Below the pieces are notes generated by a model, which was not told the DNA's origin, did not search any database, and saw only the letters and a program-made list of their open reading frames with translations. Made by a program: the position numbers and the translations under genes. A stretch of DNA of 54,470 nt from an uncultured Collinsella sp. (GTDB taxonomy: Bacteria; Actinomycetota; Coriobacteriia; Coriobacteriales; Coriobacteriaceae): positions 1 through 54,470 of the forward strand of contig UQLC01000015.1 in assembly GCA_900541795.1 (NCBI GenBank), written 5' to 3'. Within the stretch, counting starts at the first letter, position 1. Every line of letters starts with the position of its first letter. This document shows, in pieces, positions 36,164-43,906 of the stretch.

Positions 36164-36195
36164 CAGCCCGTGAAAACAACGGTTTTCACGGGCTG
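36164..36195 (+). terminator. Hairpin after the HTH gene
   Basis: CAGCCCGTGAAAAC pairs perfectly with GTTTTCACGGGCTG around a 4-base loop. The following sequence is TTCATTC, a weak T tract. It isolates the regulator pair from the peptide operon. Confidence 0.65.
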
Positions 36196-36315
36196 TTCAT
36201 TCAACGTCCTGCAGTGGCCTGTATTTCTCGCCGCGTCACTGGGGAACGAGAGAGTCATTTCCTGTGCTGGATGCAGGGGGGTGCTTACCTTGTGTAATAT
36301 ATAAATAAGCTTATA

Positions 36316-36344
36316 TTGAAATATGATACATATCGAATTAGAAT
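36316..36344 (+). promoter_or_regulatory. Promoter of the Cys-rich peptide operon
   Basis: TTGAAA and TAGAAT with an exact 17-base spacer, in a markedly AT-rich stretch (about 36295-36360) unlike the surrounding DNA. It lies 38 bases before the first peptide start codon. This is the best-formed promoter in the island. Confidence 0.7.
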
Positions 36345-36382
36345 AACATTATCAATTCGGTATGCAAGGAAAGGAGGGAGAG

Positions 36383-36502
36383 ATGGATTGGATTAACGAG
36401 CCGGAGGAAGGCGTTGCACCCGCGTGCGGCAACTGCTTCTTCTACGCGCACGGGGGATGCACGAAGAGGTGCCCCAATCAGTCCTGCACGTTCCGTTTCT
36501 AG
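36383..36502 (+). CDS. Cys-rich peptide 1, putative RiPP precursor (locus 2)
   Basis: A 39-residue peptide preceded by AAGGAGGGAGAG. It starts MDWINEPEEG and continues into CGNCFFYAHGGC and a C-terminal TFRF. Cysteines are at 15, 18, 26, 30 and 35. A second, similar peptide follows 46 bases later with cysteines at the same five positions. Residues 1-14 are a short acidic, cysteine-free leader-like segment; 15-39 would be the core. Radical SAM and ABC transporter genes follow on the same strand. I do not recognise the family. Thioether or disulfide formation by the nearby maturase is inferred. Confidence 0.75.
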   Translation: MDWINEPEEGVAPACGNCFFYAHGGCTKRCPNQSCTFRF

Positions 36503-36548
36503 GGGGCAGAGATGAACTGGCTTTCTGCCGCGAAAGGAGGGGAATGAA

Positions 36549-36668
36549 ATGGAATGGATTACCGAGCCGTCAGCCGGGGCTGAGCCCATGTGCAACAATT
36601 GCTTCTTTTACGCGCACGGCAGCTGCAGCACCAAGTGTTCTTCACAGGAGTGCACTATCCGCTTTTAG
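36549..36668 (+). CDS. Cys-rich peptide 2, putative RiPP precursor (locus 2)
   Basis: A 39-residue paralogue of peptide 1, preceded by AAAGGAGGGG. It starts MEWITEPSAG and shares Trp3, Ile4, Glu6, Pro7, Gly10, Pro13, CFFYAHG (18-24), Cys15/18/26/30/35, Gln33, Thr36, Arg38 and Phe39 with its neighbour. Differences concentrate in the leader-like part and between cysteines (residues 27-29 and 31-34), the pattern expected of diversifying mature peptides. Its last codons form part of a hairpin (36651-36679). Confidence 0.75.
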   Translation: MEWITEPSAGAEPMCNNCFFYAHGSCSTKCSSQECTIRF

Positions 36669-36696
36669 CGGATAGTGCACGCCGTACGGCGTGCAC
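36651..36696 (+). promoter_or_regulatory. Overlapping alternative hairpins at the end of peptide gene 2
   Basis: TGCACTATCCGCT (36651-36663) pairs perfectly with AGCGGATAGTGCA (36667-36679) across the stop codon. The second half of that stem overlaps a perfect 22-base palindrome built on GTGCACGCCG (36675-36696). The two structures cannot form fully at once. No T run follows. Position suggests partial termination or mRNA protection, giving more peptide than transporter. Confidence 0.65.
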
Positions 36697-36833
36697 AGAC
36701 TGTTCAAAGATATTTTGGCCAGCAGCGCCTGAGGGGCGATGTGGCATTGCAATATGGGGGGCGAACCGACGTTACCTATAACCCCGCACAATTGCCATGT
36801 CGTCCCTTTTTATTGACGGGGAGGATGTCGTCC

Positions 36834-37754
36834 ATGCGGGAAGTCCCAGTTGAATTGCGTGCCATATCCAAGAGATATGGTGGGTTTGAAGCGGTTAAAT
36901 CAGTCTCGTTCTCTTTAATGGAAGGCGAGCTGTGTGCACTCATTGGGGAGAATGGTGCCGGCAAGAGCACGTTAATTCGATTGATCACGGGGCTTTCGGA
37001 GCCATCGTCAGGAACGATCTCGATGTTTGGGCAAACCGGGAGACGTGAAATACGGAGCTGCAGGGAAAGGCTGGGTTATATGCCCGACCTCAATGCTTCG
37101 TATCCTAATCTGACCGCGCGAGACAACTTGGTCGTTCGCTGTATTGAGTGGGGGCTTCCCACCGATCGTTCCATCGACGGTGTGTTATCAACCGTCGGTT
37201 TGGGGGAGGCCGGCGGGAAGAAAGTGAAGAACTTCTCAATGGGAATGAGGAGGCGTCTCGATCTGGCCATAGCGTTGCTGGGCGATCCGGAGCTGTTGAT
37301 CCTGGACGAGCCGACAAACGGCCTGGATCCGATGGGGATAGTCGAAGTAAGAAAAATCCTTACGCATCTTAACAAAGATCAAGGTAAAACGATTCTCGTA
37401 TCCAGCCACAATCTTGAGGAGATGCACAAGCTGGCAACTGATTACCTCTTCATAAGTCATGGTCGCCTCATTCGAAGGATGACCGCACCTCAGCTGGAAA
37501 AGTCATGCCGCGGTGGTTTCGTGTTGCATGTGGACGATCTGGAGCGAACGAGATTGGTTCTCGGAGATGAGACCTCACATTCTTTTCTGCCGGACGGCAG
37601 CGTCCTTATGCGCTATGAGGAGAAAAAGGAAGGGCGGGGCATTGCAATCGAAGCGCTCTCGACCGCAGGTGTGAGGGTTGCGGAGGCGTATTCTCATAGG
37701 AAGAGCCTTGAGGAGTTTTATTCGGAGCTCATCGGTCGAGAGAGCGAGCTGTGA
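36834..37754 (+). CDS. ABC transporter ATP-binding protein (peptide locus 2)
   Basis: A stand-alone ATPase of about 306 residues: Walker A GENGAGKSTLIRLITG near 37-52, signature NFSMGMRRRLDLAIALL near 132-148, Walker B ELLILDEPTNGLDPMG near 153-168. It is of the CcmA/antibiotic-export type that pairs with separate permeases. The start ATG 36834 follows GGGGAGG at nine bases. The next gene starts inside its stop codon (TGATG). In a peptide locus it would serve immunity or export. Confidence 0.88.
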   Translation: MREVPVELRAISKRYGGFEAVKSVSFSLMEGELCALIGENGAGKSTLIRLITGLSEPSSGTISMFGQTGRREIRSCRERLGYMPDLNASYPNLTARDNLVVRCIEWGLPTDRSIDGVLSTVGLGEAGGKKVKNFSMGMRRRLDLAIALLGDPELLILDEPTNGLDPMGIVEVRKILTHLNKDQGKTILVSSHNLEEMHKLATDYLFISHGRLIRRMTAPQLEKSCRGGFVLHVDDLERTRLVLGDETSHSFLPDGSVLMRYEEKKEGRGIAIEALSTAGVRVAEAYSHRKSLEEFYSELIGRESEL

Positions 37755-38572
37755 TGAAACGCGAGTTCATCTCAGCTTTTCGGAGCGAGGTATGGTTGCT
37801 CGCCAGGCACCCGGCGACCGCTCTGATGATTGCGCTTGCGGCTGTGCTGTATGTGGTTGCGGCTGCGACTTCGTCTGAGGTGCTGATCATGGTCGCCGGT
37901 GATGACCCGTATACGCTTGGAGGGGCTATAGGTTTTATTGGAAACCTAGTGGATGCAGGGGACGTTTTGGGCTCTGTTGCCCGGACGTCTTTTGCGTCTA
38001 CAGTGGCCTGGATTCCGATGACGATTCTCTACGCGGTTTACGCTACGTCGAGAGACTTTGAATCCGTGGCTTACGCCGTATCGAGATCGCGAGGGGTGTC
38101 GCAGGCGGCGATTGTGATCACGAAGCTGTTGGTGAACTGCACTCTGGTCGGTGCCGTGTATCTTCTTTCTACGACTGCGCTGTATTTAACCAAGATGGCC
38201 CAATGGGACGTTGGGGCCTCGTGCTCAGGGTTTGCCCAATTTGTATCGATTGCGCTGATGATCGCGCTGCTGCTCATTTCGATGTACGCCGCTACCTTCG
38301 CCCTGTATTTGCTCACGAGGAGTGTGGTGGCGAGCAGCGTCGTTGCAATAGCGGTTTCGACATTTGTGATGGTGTGGTTCCCAAGTACATACGGAAGCGG
38401 TCGGCCCAGCTTGCTGCTCATGCTCTCGCCCGTGTATTACCTGATGAACCTGTGTTCCCTGAGTATGCAGAATGTTGGTGTAATTCAGGTTTTGCTGTAT
38501 GCGGGCGGCACTGTGCTTGTGTCGGTTGGAGTTGCGCTCGTCTCGCTATTTGTAAGGACGGCGGTTCGATGA
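37754..38572 (+). CDS. ABC transporter permease 1 (peptide locus 2)
   Basis: About 272 residues with six hydrophobic segments, typical of ABC-2 type membrane subunits. It starts at the ATG overlapping the ATPase stop (GTG 37751 is an alternative) and ends overlapping the next gene by ATGA. It has no recognisable catalytic motif. It forms a three-gene transporter with its neighbours. Confidence 0.75.
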   Translation: MKREFISAFRSEVWLLARHPATALMIALAAVLYVVAAATSSEVLIMVAGDDPYTLGGAIGFIGNLVDAGDVLGSVARTSFASTVAWIPMTILYAVYATSRDFESVAYAVSRSRGVSQAAIVITKLLVNCTLVGAVYLLSTTALYLTKMAQWDVGASCSGFAQFVSIALMIALLLISMYAATFALYLLTRSVVASSVVAIAVSTFVMVWFPSTYGSGRPSLLLMLSPVYYLMNLCSLSMQNVGVIQVLLYAGGTVLVSVGVALVSLFVRTAVR

Positions 38573-39357
38573 ATCTTGGGATGTCGGTCAGGGCGGAACT
38601 GTTCCGCGCAAGGAGAATGAAACTCGCCGTGATAATAGCGCTGATGTATTTGGGCATCGCGGGGATTTATGTGTTTGCCGGGTCCGGCGCATGGGTCTCC
38701 GCAGGGGGAGAGGGCCAGTTCTTTGGCTTTTCCGCCGATCCGGGCTATCTTTTCTCGATAGGGGTTGGGCCAACGGGTATCTCTTCCTGGCTAAGTGTCG
38801 TCTCCATGGCGCATACGGTGTTCTTCCCAATCGTCTCTGTTGTTGTGGCGGGGACGCTATTCGGTGATGCGACGAGCGTGTCGGCAAGGGGAGTTTCGAT
38901 TGCTCGGGGCTTCCGCAGCTGGCAGCTGTTTGCGGCAAAGACATTGGCTTGCGAAGTGTATACGCTGTGCCCCTACATCGTGTTTACTCTCGGTGTCGCT
39001 GCGGTCTTTGCCGTGTGCTCCGGAAGCGGTCTAGACAGCCTTACGGTTGGTAATGTGACCTCGGCACTCCTGTCGAATATCGTTATAGACGCCGCTTATA
39101 CGCTGATGGTTGCGGTTGCATATGAGGTGTTCAGGATCAGATCTCTTGTGTCGGGAGCCTTGCTGGTCGCAACGTTCGCGGGCCTTGTTATCGCGATGAG
39201 TTTCCCAACCGTTTTACCCCCGGTTCACATGGCTTATTGGATGAGGGCGTGCGGGGCTGCCGGCGGGACGGTCCTGATGGCTGCATGCGGCCATGCGGTC
39301 ATCGTGTCGCTCGCATGTCTATTGCTGCTTTCGTGCAGTTTTTATCGAAGAAGGTAG
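38569..39357 (+). CDS. ABC transporter permease 2 (peptide locus 2)
   Basis: A 262-residue membrane protein with six hydrophobic segments. It starts at ATG 38569 in a four-base overlap with permease 1. It is similar in size and layout to permease 1, as in LanFEG-type immunity exporters where one ATPase serves two permeases. That comparison is an inference from organisation. Confidence 0.75.
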   Translation: MNLGMSVRAELFRARRMKLAVIIALMYLGIAGIYVFAGSGAWVSAGGEGQFFGFSADPGYLFSIGVGPTGISSWLSVVSMAHTVFFPIVSVVVAGTLFGDATSVSARGVSIARGFRSWQLFAAKTLACEVYTLCPYIVFTLGVAAVFAVCSGSGLDSLTVGNVTSALLSNIVIDAAYTLMVAVAYEVFRIRSLVSGALLVATFAGLVIAMSFPTVLPPVHMAYWMRACGAAGGTVLMAACGHAVIVSLACLLLLSCSFYRRR

Positions 39358-39444
39358 TGCGCTGGCGTATGCGCAGCGTCTGAGGGTCGATATGGATTTG
39401 ATTGGAAATGGAGATGGTGCGAAGCGAAACTGTCGCAATTTAAT

Positions 39445-40722
39445 GTGGTGCATGAACATAACGGAAGTCTTCTTATCATGAATGCGCGAACCGGCGGCAT
39501 CCTGTCGTTAAATCCGGAATACGCGCAGAAATTCAAAAGGATTCAAGAAGGGGACGTTCGGGATGCCGATGATCTTGTCGCGGAGCTGATAAGGGGAGGC
39601 ATCCTAGTCAATGAGGAGAGGGACGAGCTTGGGGAGATCAGGTTGCAAAGTCGCGCCGCGCGCTTTGCGAATACTGCTCTGTCCCTTACCATTGCGCCAA
39701 CGATGGCTTGCAACTTTTGCTGTCCCTACTGCTATGAAAAGGGACAGGCGTACACGACGATGGGCGAGGAGGTTTTGACACAGCTCTCCAAGTTCGTGAA
39801 AGATTACTATCCTGGTATCGCAAGTCTCTCAGTTGGATGGTACGGCGGCGAGCCTCTGCTCGGAATGAAGATGATCGAACGGATTACGTCGGATCTGAAA
39901 GATGTCGTGGGGCCAACGTGTGAATATTCCGCATCGATAGTGACAAATGGCTATCTGCTGACGCCTGATGTTGCAAGGAGGCTCGCGGCATGTGGTGTGA
40001 CGAGCGCGCAAGTGACTATAGATGGATCGAAGTCGGATCACGATTCGAGAAGGATTCTTCACGACGGAAGCCCTACATACGAACGTATTCTCAAGAACGT
40101 CAAAGAGTGTGCCGACATCATCGATATTTCGATAAGGAGCAACGTCGACAAGACCAACATCGAGGCCGCTCAAGAGCTATTGGATTATCTCGAGCTAAAT
40201 GGCCTGATGAATAAGGTTCACTTCTATTTAGCCCCTGTTGACGATATCAATCAGGTATGTGCGAACGACAGCCACTGCTTTACTGTAAAAGAGTTCTCGT
40301 ATGAGGAGACTGAGTTTTATAAAAGGGCAATTGCGCGGGGCTTCAAAGTTCAACCTTTTGGTGGGACGAATTTCGGGATATGTTGCGCCGTTGGAATCAA
40401 CTCGTACGTGGTTGATCCCGTCGGAGATTTGTATAAGTGCTGGGATGACATTGGAATGAAGGAGCGGAGGGTCGGAACTATTTTCGAGCCGCCAATGTTG
40501 AGCAAGAACATGATTAACTGGATGGCATATGAGCCGGATGACCCGGAATGCCAAGAGTGCTTTGCTTTTCCCATGTGCATGGGAGGGTGCCCCAACCACG
40601 CCTTAAACGGTGAGGGGAAACGTTGCGTTTCCTTCCGGTATGATGCCGAGCAAAAAATGCTGCTCTCCCAGATGATGAATACGGCAAAACGGGGTGCGGG
40701 GCAAAATGAGGCTGATGCTTAA
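39445..40722 (+). CDS. Radical SAM/SPASM peptide maturase
   Basis: The radical SAM cluster motif is C89xxxC93xxC96 in ACNFCCPYCYEKG, followed by GWYGGEPLL. The C-terminal SPASM region carries cysteines in CWDDIG and in CQECFAFPMCMGGCPNHA, plus a final CVSF, ligands for extra iron-sulfur clusters. Such enzymes crosslink RiPP precursors, often at cysteine. The start is uncertain: the homologous N-terminus (LSQFNVVHEHNG) extends upstream of GTG 39445 to a stop at 39355, but no ATG lies in that frame. An ATG at 39392 with GAGGGT upstream is in another frame, so one base may be missing or gained. It precedes an ABC exporter and overlaps it. Confidence 0.85.
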   Translation: MVHEHNGSLLIMNARTGGILSLNPEYAQKFKRIQEGDVRDADDLVAELIRGGILVNEERDELGEIRLQSRAARFANTALSLTIAPTMACNFCCPYCYEKGQAYTTMGEEVLTQLSKFVKDYYPGIASLSVGWYGGEPLLGMKMIERITSDLKDVVGPTCEYSASIVTNGYLLTPDVARRLAACGVTSAQVTIDGSKSDHDSRRILHDGSPTYERILKNVKECADIIDISIRSNVDKTNIEAAQELLDYLELNGLMNKVHFYLAPVDDINQVCANDSHCFTVKEFSYEETEFYKRAIARGFKVQPFGGTNFGICCAVGINSYVVDPVGDLYKCWDDIGMKERRVGTIFEPPMLSKNMINWMAYEPDDPECQECFAFPMCMGGCPNHALNGEGKRCVSFRYDAEQKMLLSQMMNTAKRGAGQNEADA

Positions 40723-42340
40723 TCTCTGTAGAAAATATATACTGGGCGGTCGATTCTACGCCTATCTTGTCGTAACAGTTTTGGTCGGGCTGCTTGCGCT
40801 TGCGGGTCCCTTTCTTACCGGCATAGTGGTAAACCGATTGGCGATGCCGGCCAGCGCCGATCTTGCCGCCGTTCTCGTTTGTTGCCTTATTTTGGTTGCG
40901 GTCCAAGCGGTTCGAGCGGGACTAGTGTATTGCTCAGAGATGCTGTACATCAACCTTCAGTCGCATGCGGGGTTCGGCTTAAATGCGGATACGCTTGAGC
41001 ACGTGAAGCACCTTCCCCAGGCATTCTTCGAGGGCTTCAACGCGTCGTATTATAACCAGCAAATCAATCACGACGCTAATGACCTTGTCATCTTCGTAAT
41101 CAACTCGGTTGTGGGGGTTTCAAGCAACGTTATCACCCTTTTGTCCGCCCTGTTTGTTCTCGGTAGCCTGAATATCAAGTTGAGTGTGGTCTGCCTTGTT
41201 CTTGCGGCAGCGAGTGCCGCTTTTTATGCGGTTTCACGCGCAAGGCTGTTTGAGAGAAGTTTTGACGTACAAGAGCAGAGCGCGAGGTTTTTTTCCTGTC
41301 TACAAGATCAGTTGGAGAAAGTTGATTTCATCCGCAAACATGCTTTGTTCGATAGGTCCCGCGCTGTACTGGTCGAAGCTTTTAATGGGCTCTATCCAAC
41401 GATGAGAGCAAATCAGGAAGTAGGGTCTAGATTTACCTTTGGCAACGCGTTGGTCGCTTCCGCCGCTCAAGGATGTCTTCTTGCTGTGGGCGCGGTTGAA
41501 GTGATGGGCGGGAGACTGTTGCCTGGTTTTCTCGTGACTGCTGTTGGATATTATTCGAACTTAAGCTCAGCGGTACAGTATTTGTTGGGCTGGGGAAGGG
41601 ATTACCAGACTAATCGCGTATGCTATGAGCGGCTGAAAAGAATTTGGGATGTCCCGGTGGAAGCGAATGGCAAATTGGCGCTTGGTCCGATTGAGGAAAT
41701 CCGTCTAGAGAACATCAAGCTACGTTATCCAGGGGCGGAAAGGGTCGCGTTAAGCATTGAGGGGCTCGCGTTTTCCAGGGGTCGGCTATATGGAATCTCG
41801 GGGCCGAATGGTTCGGGGAAGAGCTCGCTGCTGTCAGTGATATTGGGGCTATATCCAGATGACACAGAAGGGGCCGTTCGCTACAACGGGGTGTCACAGC
41901 GTTGCATCGATCGATATGCATTGCGGCGGTGTCGAGTCAGCATTACGGAGCAAGAACCCCCTATCGTTGAGGGGACGATTCTCGATAATCTTACGCTGCT
42001 TTCTGATGATTACGAGATGGATAAGCTGAATCGGATGCTTGTCATATTGGGGCTAGACGAAATGGTTGCTTCTGTGGAGAACGGGGCAACGGCGATGCTT
42101 GACGGCGGGAAAGGAGGGGTGTCCGGCGGCGAGAAGCAAAAGATTGCAATTGTGAGACAGCTGTTGAAATCGCCGGACGTTATGCTTTTTGATGAACCGA
42201 CCTCAGCACTTGATGCGAAGAGTCGAGGCGCGCTGATCAAATTGCTTCATGAAATTAAGAGAGACCATATTGTAATCGTTGTCACTCATGACGAGGAGAT
42301 GCTTGCCGCCTGTGACGAGGTCATTTCGACGGCTGGATGA
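40706..42340 (+). CDS. ABC exporter, TM-NBD half transporter (peptide locus 2)
   Basis: About 544 residues: six membrane segments (about 1-310), then a nucleotide-binding domain with Walker A GPNGSGKSSLLSVILG, signature GVSGGEKQKIAIVRQ and Walker B DVMLFDEPTSALD. There is no N-terminal C39 peptidase, so leader removal, if any, must be done elsewhere. It overlaps the maturase by 17 bases and probably exports the modified peptides. It resembles the interrupted exporter at 33521-35137 in layout, as expected of sister loci. Confidence 0.88.
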   Translation: MRLMLNLCRKYILGGRFYAYLVVTVLVGLLALAGPFLTGIVVNRLAMPASADLAAVLVCCLILVAVQAVRAGLVYCSEMLYINLQSHAGFGLNADTLEHVKHLPQAFFEGFNASYYNQQINHDANDLVIFVINSVVGVSSNVITLLSALFVLGSLNIKLSVVCLVLAAASAAFYAVSRARLFERSFDVQEQSARFFSCLQDQLEKVDFIRKHALFDRSRAVLVEAFNGLYPTMRANQEVGSRFTFGNALVASAAQGCLLAVGAVEVMGGRLLPGFLVTAVGYYSNLSSAVQYLLGWGRDYQTNRVCYERLKRIWDVPVEANGKLALGPIEEIRLENIKLRYPGAERVALSIEGLAFSRGRLYGISGPNGSGKSSLLSVILGLYPDDTEGAVRYNGVSQRCIDRYALRRCRVSITEQEPPIVEGTILDNLTLLSDDYEMDKLNRMLVILGLDEMVASVENGATAMLDGGKGGVSGGEKQKIAIVRQLLKSPDVMLFDEPTSALDAKSRGALIKLLHEIKRDHIVIVVTHDEEMLAACDEVISTAG

Positions 42341-42540
42341 TTATCGGATTGTGGCGTTGAAGACCAAGAAACTTGAAATGGCGTGGGCTCTGGGTAGGTC
42401 TCCACGGGTACGCCGTCGGTGCTGTACTCGACCGCCCGGCAAGAAGGTTTTATAGCGTGTTTCCCCAGAGAGGTCCCTTTGTCCGGTAGTGGCGAGGGGA
42501 GCCTCTCTTTTGCTCACCTCTTGCGGCGGAGGGGGACACC
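42341..42540. other. Non-coding gap before the IS1595-type remnant
   Basis: No convincing gene. Short frames on the minus strand lack ribosome binding sites. It may include the left end of the decayed insertion sequence, but I cannot define a terminal inverted repeat. Confidence 0.4.
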
Positions 42541-43062
42541 ATGCGCCTATGCAGGACAAACTGCGCGTTCTTGTCGAATGATGGGCTATGTGTAGAGATG
42601 ATGGTCTCGGGTAGAGGCCGTGTCGCGCTCGGCTGCGATGAGCCAGGCAATTCAATCTTCATCCGGGAGGGCCTTGGCAAGACAAGCAGGGCGAAGACCT
42701 TGGCGACGTTCGGGAGCCGTGTGGCGCCCGGCTCCACGCTCATCCACGACATGAAGCCGGGCGCCACACGGCTCCCGTCAACAATCTGTCACTGAAGAGC
42801 CAGCACTACAACGCGAAGCTGCTCAAGGGCGTTCCCGACGGCCAGAACCCGCTGGGGCCCGTGAACCGGATGCGCTACTTCATGCAGTGCTTCCTGAGGG
42901 CTCATCCCGGCTCCAACCGGGACGACATGCGGGGCTGTGGCTATGAGTCCGCCCGAGGACAAGCTTGAGAAGGTCGCGATGGTGCTCGATCGGGCAATGC
43001 GATACCCGAAAACGCTCAGGTTCAGGCAGTTCTATGCAAGAAAGCCCAGTTCAGATGAGTTC
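42541..43062 (+). pseudogene. IS1595-like transposase remnant carrying a palindromic rearrangement
   Basis: Frame one encodes a C-rich N-terminal part and KTSRAKTLATFGSRVAPGST, typical of the DDE region of IS1595-type transposases. After LIHDM the homology breaks at a perfect 23-bp palindrome (42711-42777). It resumes in other frames as SQHYNAKLLKGVPDGQNPL, then RMRYFMQCFLRAHPGSN, then PPEDKLEKVAMVLDRAMRYP and LRFRQFYARK. Several frame changes are present and the gene is dead. Family assignment is from remembered sequence style and is moderate. Confidence 0.65.
42711..42777. repeat. 23-bp perfect palindrome inside the dead transposase
   Basis: 42711-42733 (CGGGAGCCGTGTGGCGCCCG and three more bases) is the exact reverse complement of 42755-42777, around a 21-base loop. 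The left arm is ordinary transposase coding sequence; the right arm replaces the coding sequence expected there. This suggests a template-switch event rather than an original hairpin. Confidence 0.85.
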
Positions 43063-43237
43063 GACGAGCAATATTTATCAACACAGTGCAAGGGGGGATT
43101 ATATTTGTATTTCATCCGTGTTGAGCTTCACACGGTGCGCGACTCATCGCAAACTGGCGGGCGCAGCGGAAAGAAAACCGACTGCAGACGAACGATCGAT
43201 ATCGGGAGCAAATAGCCACCGGATGCTTTTCGGTCTC

Positions 43238-43906
43238 CTACGCGTCGACCTCCGCGATTTCTTCTGCGTCTCGCCAAGTTGAAAGGAGCGATGTCGAAAA
43301 CTCCTTTTCGGTTAGCGTCAAGACATCCTTCACGCAAAAACCTTTCAATTTGTCAGGAAGCCCAAAACGCGCTTTTTTCCTAATCGAGCTGGCAACCCGC
43401 TTCAACGCGGTCTTGTTCTTGTCCTCGTTGTATACCAAAACAAAGACGCAGTGCTCGCGAAACCATCTCGTCCTCTTTCCCCACAGGTCCGAGCAGATCA
43501 AAACGCTGTCCTTGCACTTCTCGATGAGGGCGTCCCTTTGGCCAAGATTGATACCAAGCTCTTCGTCATCCTTGGGATTGAGCCTCTTCCCCAGCGTCTC
43601 CTTCAGACTGCCGTTTTTAAATTCGACTAGATATAACGTTTCCCGATCGCAATACAGCGCATCGGCGGAGCGCGGGAGTTGCATCCACCTATTGACCTTC
43701 TTGCAGTAGCATTCTTTAACAGAGTCAAAATTGACAACAGGCAAATCGTCATCCACAAGAGAGACGCTCCCGTCTCTGGATGTTTTGGAGATGGTCGACG
43801 TGCAGTCCCTTAGGATACAGGTCCTGCAACGGGAGCAACCATCGCTGCCATCTGGCACCGCGGGAGAGTTCGGATGAGGGCAGGAGGCGCACAGGTCGCT
43901 ACTCAA
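43238..43906 (-). CDS. Putative PD-(D/E)XK-like nuclease with Cys-rich N-terminus (partner of ATPase)
   Basis: A 222-residue protein. The first 40 residues contain CASC and CSRCRTC clusters that could bind zinc. The middle has SADALYCDRETLYLVEFKNG, an Asp followed by Glu-x-Lys, the spacing of PD-(D/E)XK nucleases. The remainder is basic (Lys/Arg-rich) and ends in an acidic tail. The TTG at 43906 follows GGGAGGAG at seven bases and overlaps the ATPase stop codon, so both are translated together. I do not recognise the exact family; nuclease activity is inferred from the motif and the coupling to an ATPase. Confidence 0.55.
   Translation of the reverse strand: MSSDLCASCPHPNSPAVPDGSDGCSRCRTCILRDCTSTISKTSRDGSVSLVDDDLPVVNFDSVKECYCKKVNRWMQLPRSADALYCDRETLYLVEFKNGSLKETLGKRLNPKDDEELGINLGQRDALIEKCKDSVLICSDLWGKRTRWFREHCVFVLVYNEDKNKTALKRVASSIRKKARFGLPDKLKGFCVKDVLTLTEKEFSTSLLSTWRDAEEIAEVDA

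Noticed and set aside
42937..43215. A 92-codon plus-strand frame as an independent gene
   Set aside because: Its start reads as the C-terminal part of the dead IS1595-type transposase, and the rest is unrelated trailing sequence.
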